Positions 58,617 to 64,000 of a stretch of 64,000 bases of DNA are shown here, in pieces. The notes beneath the pieces are model-generated. The model was not told the origin of the DNA. It made no database searches and saw only the letters and a list, made by a program, of their open reading frames with translations. The position numbers were made by a program, and so were the translations under genes. The DNA comes from Larimichthys crocea (taxonomy: Eukaryota; Chordata; Actinopteri; Sciaenidae): positions 9,274,334-9,338,333 of the forward strand of contig NC_040032.1 of NCBI RefSeq assembly GCF_000972845.2, read 5' to 3'. Each line of letters starts with the position of its first letter. The stretch's first letter is position 1.

Positions 58617-59320
58617 TAGGGATGGGAACTGATCAGATTTTTACGATTCCGATTCCATTATCGATTCTGCTTAACGATTCGATTCTTTATTGATTCTCAT
58701 TTTGGGAAAAAAAAGGAGAACAAACATCATCATCATCATGATCAGCATCATCTAGAGGAGGTAGTGAACTGGAGCGAGTACTAGTACAGCTGCCAGACTC
58801 TCTCTCGTCATGGTCATCTTCTAAACGTAATGCAGAAGGCATTTGTTATAACTGTTATAGCATGTTTTACAAAGCAGCACATGGTGCTAACATGGTCGTC
58901 AGTGTGTTATTTACCTTCCATAGTAACCACAGAGGTGTTCATAGTCTGGCTGCTGCTGCTGCTGCTGCTAGGTTGAGATTCATCTCCAGTCTGAAGCGTG
59001 TCAAAAACACGACATTCATTTCAAAATATTGCATGTTGTGTGCACAAATGTTTCTGCATGTTCGTCGCTGTTATCTCCACTTTGCAATGATTGCAAGTCG
59101 CCCTGTTGACGTCTGTTTTGGTGAAATGCAGCCAAACTTTGGAGCGTTTGAACCGAGTGGGTGACATTGTTTATACTGACTGCACTGCACGTGAGAAACT
59201 TGCGTAAGTTACGTGGCGTAATTCGTGCTTTCTGGAATCGATAAGAGAATCGTTAGATAAACTGCCAAACGATTCCATGGGACTGAAACACACGGAACCG
59301 GTTCTCGATTCCCATCCTTA
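58617..59320 (-). mobile_element. Non-autonomous hAT transposon, 704 bp
   Basis: The ends TAGGGATGGGAA and TTCCCATCCTTA form inverted repeats with one mismatch in 12, and the element is flanked by the 8-bp duplication TCAGGAGG. An 8-bp duplication with TAGGG-type termini is the signature of hAT elements. Subterminal sequence is rich in CGATTC/GAATCG motifs. The interior has a (CTG)n tract near 58951-58969 and, on the minus strand, an intact BED zinc-finger frame (59021-59167). No transposase catalytic or dimerisation region is present, so it would depend on another hAT for movement. Confidence 0.88.
59021..59167 (-). CDS. 48-codon BED zinc-finger micro-ORF inside the hAT element
   Basis: The ATG at 59167 opens a frame to the TGA at 59021-59023. 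After MSPTRFKRSK the frame reads VWLHFTKTD, ATCNHCKVEI and MQKHLCTQH. These supply the aromatic pair and the Cys-x2-Cys ... His-x4-His pattern of a BED-type zinc finger, the DNA-binding module at the N-terminus of many hAT transposases and ZBED proteins. Everything after the finger is missing. It is probably a fossil of the first coding exon. An intact ATG and zinc ligands leave open a small DNA-binding peptide, which cannot be decided from one copy. Confidence 0.6.
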   Translation of the reverse strand: MSPTRFKRSKVWLHFTKTDVNRATCNHCKVEITATNMQKHLCTQHAIF

Positions 59321-59328
59321 TCAGGAGG
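59321..59328. repeat. Target-site duplication of the hAT element, right
   Basis: TCAGGAGG, identical to 58609-58616. Confidence 0.85.
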
Positions 59329-61828
59329 TGTTTCTTTCTTTGGAGGTCGTCTGGACATGACCATCTAAATAAAACATCTCAAAGGTTCTTCTATGGAGGT
59401 ATAAAGCATAAAGCAATGTATAAAAACAGGATGTAAAGAAATAAAAGAAACTAAAACTAAAGCAGTCAGCGCCAAAATACTTACACAACGTCACTATTTA
59501 ACAAAATGGACCCCAACTATTAAAATCAAAGGTCAAAGGTCTCTCATGACTCTTGAAAATGCAGTTTTATGGTTCAGTTCTCTGTTCAGCGTTCGTCATG
59601 AAGTCGCTCTTGGTGCTAAATATTCAGTCCACAGAGCTCCTTCAGCACACACACGGAAATTATACATTTAAAAAAGGCAGGTGAGCTGGAGGGAACAGAT
59701 TTAACGAGGACGTCTCATTTTGGCACATTTGCTCACATTTGACTGACTGACTGTGTCTCGGGCCAACGTTTTCACACCGGCTTAATTTAGACACGCGAGC
59801 TCGCGTTAAACCGTCTGAAATCTCCGAGTGAAGCGTTTGTAATCTTTTCTTTGAGTTTCCACGTCTTAAAGACGCTCGGCGTCTTCCTGAGGGACGTCCT
59901 GATGAAGCTGATGACCCGCCGTGTCCTCTCCAACAGGATTGTACGGCGTGCAGTGATGTTCTGACGCACAGTGGAAACAGGAATAAGCAGTTTGAGTGTA
60001 ACACCGGCACATAAATAGCGTCTTCTTCTTTGGCAGTCAGTGGGGATGAAGTCAAATACATGTGCTGCCCTGGTTTCTTGGGAGTAGCTAAGCTTAATGA
60101 AGTAGTTAATTATGTTGAAATGTATTGGGATTGGTCGGCTGCCATCCAATTACTTCCACCGTAAAGGAAACAGAGCAGATTTGTCGGTGCTTCTTTCAAA
60201 CATATCGCTGATAATATGAGGTCAAAGAGACGAGAAAATAAGGGCGAGGTTTGTAACTCAGCGTACGGTGACATCATCTCTGTGACGTCCACCATTCCAG
60301 CTCCATAATTTATGAAGGTCTCTGTGGTGTTATCACCGTCAGCATCATGGGATTCAGGACTTTTCATAAGGCTGCAGTTCAAAACGTACGTACAGCGTCA
60401 TAGTTTGGAGCTGACCGAGTTATTCGACGCTCTGATAGCGACGACTTCCAGTCCTGAGTATCAGAGATCATCACGCCCGCAGCACTGAGATCTGTTCAGT
60501 CAGTATCACGACTGCACTAATATAATTTCCTATAATAACTAACTACAAATCTGACTTCTCATTAATACTATGGTCATGAATAATATCAAGCAGTTAGCTG
60601 GCTGCAGCCCACAGCTGTATCACGATCTCTCATCAGCATAAGTCAAGTGGAAACACAAAGATCCATTCATTTCCTGTTGGCATACAGAGAACCATCAGCA
60701 GGTTTAATGAAAACAGGATGAAATAACACTTAATTAAACGGCTTCGTGCTGCAGTTATAATTATAACTATAGGTTAACGTGCAGGTCGCTCCCCGTCCTT
60801 CACAGGCTTTATGCTGCTACGGTTGTTTTTGGTTTGTTCTTGACCTCCTTCTTCTTTAAGTCTCGCAGGATGAGATGAGGCATCATGGGAGAAGGAGCCA
60901 GTTTGCAATGCAGATCAGTGGCAACACAAAGGGGGGATGATTGTGCCAAAAACAGGTCTCACTCTTCCACGTCTCACTTAAATCCTCTCTATCTACCGCC
61001 GTCAGTCGGCTGTACTCTTAATCCCCCATCGCACCCACCAACACTGCGCTCGCTCTGCAGCTCCTGGCTGCTCGCCGCTGCTTTCACTCCTCGGCACGCT
61101 GACCCGCACGGATCCCACGCACCGAGTGTTAAACGCGTTCATTTGTTTTACATAGTCTCCGATCTTTCATGGGAACAAGGCCGGGTTTAAGACAGAGCGG
61201 GAAAATGAGCTTTGATAAACACAGCGCGCTCTCTCTCTTTCAGTTGCATCATGTTCATGTTATCTCTTTGAATTCAGACGCTTATAAAGACCCAAACAAA
61301 AGCAACATGGAGATCATGTGTGCGACATAAACCCGGGATTAGAAAGTGAGTTTTACCTCAGGCGAGAACATAATCAAGAATAATTTAAAGTCCACATGAA
61401 ACAGGAAGCAGTGTCTTGGATGGACGGAGACAAAACATCTGTCCAAGAGACAAAAGTTCCTAAATTAACAAGGATTTAATGAGGGAAACACACAGACTTA
61501 ATTTACCTTCATTTGATTATTTTTTTTAATATTACTGTGTGGAAAAATAAATAAAAGATCGTGTGCGACAAGAAACACAAATGAAAAACTTGGATAAAAA
61601 TAAAAAAGCCAATTTATTGAAGTAATGAAACCTTCAGAATAAACGAAGAAGACAATTAGACTTTAAAACAAACAGCTGGAAGCTACAATCAAAACTTAAT
61701 TAAACTTAATTCCAAGAATTAAAACAAGTGAAGCTTTCTGCGTGTTATTAATCTGATCGTTCGACAAATGAATCAATTCCAGTGTTTATCACGACGAGCC
61801 AAGACAAAACCACCTCGATGGGCTGCCG
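59329..61828. other. No recognisable gene
   Basis: Unique-looking sequence. The overlapping minus-strand frames at 59660-60149 and the plus-strand frame at 60885-61190 have no recognisable domains. Confidence 0.4.
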
Positions 61829-61969
61829 TGTTCACTGTTAGACTGGTCACTGCTGGTTCAGAGGTTCTGTCGCTGTGTTCACTGTTAGACTGGACACTGC
61901 CGGTTCAGAGGTTCTGTCACTGTGTTCACTGTTAGACTGGACACTGCTGGTTCAGAGGTTCTGTCGCTT
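61829..61969 (+). repeat. 47-bp tandem repeat, 3 units
   Basis: TGTTCACTGTTAGACTGGAC then ACTGCTGGTTCAGAGGTTCTGTCGCTG, three times, with one to three differences between units. Confidence 0.95.
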
Positions 61970-62450
61970 TATTCACAGGTAATAGGAGTTAAAAAATAAA
62001 CTGCGGCACACGGCTAACCTGTAAAGTTTCCGTACATTAAAGAGCTTTAACGGACACGAGAAAATAACGATTACGTGAGCTCAGAAATTAGCTTCAAATG
62101 TGTCATTTTAAAATATATGAAACCATTTTACCGTGTGCTTTCTTTAATCACAGCAGAGAAGAATGATCAAATTAATCAGAATCTGAAGCATCATAAAAGT
62201 GTTAAAATTGATAGTTTAGCATTCGGCGTGGGCGGATTCAGTTTTTTTGTTTCTTTGTTGAATTGTGTTCAACTTTCCGACGTCTCTGCAGAGTAAAAAA
62301 AACAAGAAGTATGAAAGATTGAAATCATAGCTGAGCTCATGTTTATGTTTCAAGTTAAATACTTGTACATTTCTGCTCAATGATGAGACGTGGGTTATAA
62401 GAATAGAAACGTATTTGGATCCTCAGCCTCTTCTGTCACTTCTTTGGCAG

Positions 62451-62515
62451 TTTTCACTCCAGCTCTGAACGTTGCAGCAAACATGGATTACATCAGTCGC
62501 CTGCCTGCCGAGCGG
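62451..62515 (+). CDS. Candidate 65-nt exon, possibly downstream of the signal-peptide exon
   Basis: A pyrimidine-rich tract (CCTCTTCTGTCACTTCTTTGGCAG) ends at 62450. The block then reads FTPALNVAANMDYISRLPAE plus R after two phase bases, and is followed by the donor GTGAGC at 62516. Its entry phase matches the exit phase of the exon at 37190-37247. This is suggestive, but short blocks with such sites occur by chance, and the 25-kb gap would have to be one intron or hold missed exons. Confidence 0.3.
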
Positions 62516-63290
62516 GTGAGCAGCTTCTCTCTGTGGCAGTTTGTGCTGTTTATTTCTATTTTCCTTCGAATGGCGCACGTCCTGCCGAGGCTTCACTTCT
62601 TTCTTTAGGAGCAGTCTTTGTGCAGCCGGAGAAAGAGAGAGAAGGGGGAGGAGGGTGAGAGCGACACAGTCCTTCCCCTCCTCCATTAAGGGAGGGCACT
62701 CATTCACTTAACCTATCTGCACAGCAGGGGATGCCTCCTTTCTCTGCTGTGATCTGTCTCCTCTAATCAGGAAAATGAATTAAAGGATGAACCTGCAGCG
62801 TCTTCAGCATCGACTGAAGTCGAACGTTTTAACGCAGATGCAGCGACGTGATTTATTTAAAGCAGAAACCTCTGAACTGGATGTTTCTCTAAATATCGTC
62901 GAGCTCCGGGTGGTTCTCAGTTTGCATCCTTAAAAGATAAATATAACTTATTTCTGTCCTTTCATGTAAAGGTCCGACCGGGGTCGTCGTTTAACATCCT
63001 GATTACTGATTAACATAACGTAATAAAAGAAATGAAAGGAGCAATCTGCAGCGTCACATTTAGCATCTCTGCACTTTTTTAGTTCTGCACCTGCAGTTTC
63101 CCGCGATCTGCAACCGAACATTTATTCACAAACACACAGAAAGGACGTGAAGTACATCGATTCGTGTTCAGAGAAGAATCATTACTACTGCATCGTGTTG
63201 TGGAAGAAACAAACTGGTACAAACCGTGTAGTAGTGTGTTTTAAAATATGTGTAAATGTATTAAAATATTTATATATATTTACTGCACAG
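62516..63290. other. No recognisable gene
   Basis: Mixed unique sequence with purine-rich and AT-rich parts. Confidence 0.4.
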
Positions 63291-63291
63291 T

Positions 63292-63380
63292 CTGTAGGCT
63301 GTGAACATGTTTATTTCTGCTGTAACATGGGGACTTATGGACGTTTGAGGAACTGCGTCACGTGTTGTCACTCTCTTCAT
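63292..63380 (+). mobile_element. Teleost interspersed repeat fragment
   Basis: GTAGGCTGTGAACATGTTTA, TTTCTGCTGTAACATGGGGA and GACGTTTGAGGAACTGCGTC, a deleted version of 3700-3830. Confidence 0.55.
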
Positions 63381-63499
63381 TTACATTAATGCGGCTCCAT
63401 CTGATCTGTGTGGAAGTGTAAAGTCAGCAGCCCGTCTTTGAAAAAACCTCTTTAAATTGTCCTGAGATGCAGAGTGTGTGTGTGCATGTTTAAGGAAAT

Positions 63500-63500
<1 letters not shown>

Positions 63501-63556
<56 letters not shown>
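63501..63556 (+). repeat. TG microsatellite
   Basis: About 28 uninterrupted TG units, the longest dinucleotide run in the window. Confidence 0.97.
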
Positions 63557-63557
<1 letters not shown>

Positions 63558-64000
63558 AGTGACAGCAGTGTGTTCGGGGGTATTTGATAAAGCCAGAGTT
63601 GCTGAGGAAGTGGCACTTCGCTGTGATGAAGGAGATGAAAGCCAAAGGCACGTTAATTATGCATCTGTCTCCGATGGATAACACTCAGAGGAGACATGTC
63701 CTGATTCATTTGGCAGATTATTCTTCACTTCTGCTCGGGGATTTCAAGGAGATGATTTATTGATCTCGCTCCAACTGTGTCCTGTTGTTATTGCTGAATT
63801 CTGATTATGGACTGCCTCGGCTTCATGAGTGCAGGTGGAGAGCGAAGTGTTGCACTGTAGGGCACCGGCAATGTATTTTTATATCCTCATTGTGCTTCCT
63901 CCTGCAGTCTGCTGATGTTACATGCAGATGCAGAGTCTTTTCTAAACGGACTGTTTCTGCTCGTTCCTGCTGCTTTAGATCATCGGGAATATCGTGCGAT
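63557..64000. other. No recognisable gene
   Basis: Unique-looking sequence up to the window end. No exon or repeat recognised. Confidence 0.4.

Overview
The window is nuclear DNA from a vertebrate, almost certainly a ray-finned (teleost) fish. The evidence is the repeat content. It holds a tRNA-derived SINE with perfect 15-bp target-site duplications, two degraded Tc1-type transposases, a 704-bp hAT element with an 8-bp target-site duplication, CA/TG microsatellites, and several copies of an interspersed repeat that I recall as common in perch-like fishes. There are no operons, rRNA genes, functional tRNA genes or CRISPR arrays. Almost every open frame over 60 residues is either chance or a by-product of a tandem repeat whose period is a multiple of three.

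Layout. 1-19762 holds two copies of one ~10-kb segment (1-10165 and 10351-19762) separated by a 10-N gap. 20036-23249 is single copy, with Tc1 relics and a SINE. 23250-36702 holds a second duplicated pair (23250-29925 and 29936-36702), again separated by a 10-N gap. Both pairs look like overlapping contig ends, or haplotypes, joined without trimming. The second member of each pair carries many single-base indels and different tandem-array lengths. 36703-64000 is single copy.

Genes. The best-supported protein-coding element is a first coding exon at 37190-37247 (+). It encodes a signal peptide, ends in a strong splice donor in phase 1, and lies behind a purine-rich 5' region. The 27 kb downstream is probably its intron. 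A possible phase-compatible exon lies at 62451-62515. On the minus strand, a 102-nt exon-like block at 2839-2940 (phase 1-1, 33 complete codons) and a weaker one at 1199-1329 suggest another gene crosses the left part. I cannot name either gene.

Repeats dominate. Three stories stand out. (a) GCTAAC-based minisatellites with 33-, 9- and 16-bp periods have arisen at several loci inside dispersed repeats. (b) A CpG-rich 42-bp minisatellite occurs at 28.0, 34.8, 46.5 and 48.6 kb, and an apparent ~1.5-unit precursor survives at 3.4 kb. (c) A SINE-like repeat carries two divergent tRNA-like pol III promoter modules. A further dispersed family keeps an exon-intron-exon layout with identical 85/49-nt spacing in two distant copies, and the hAT element carries a complete 48-codon frame with a BED zinc finger.

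No interacting gene system can be seen in this window.
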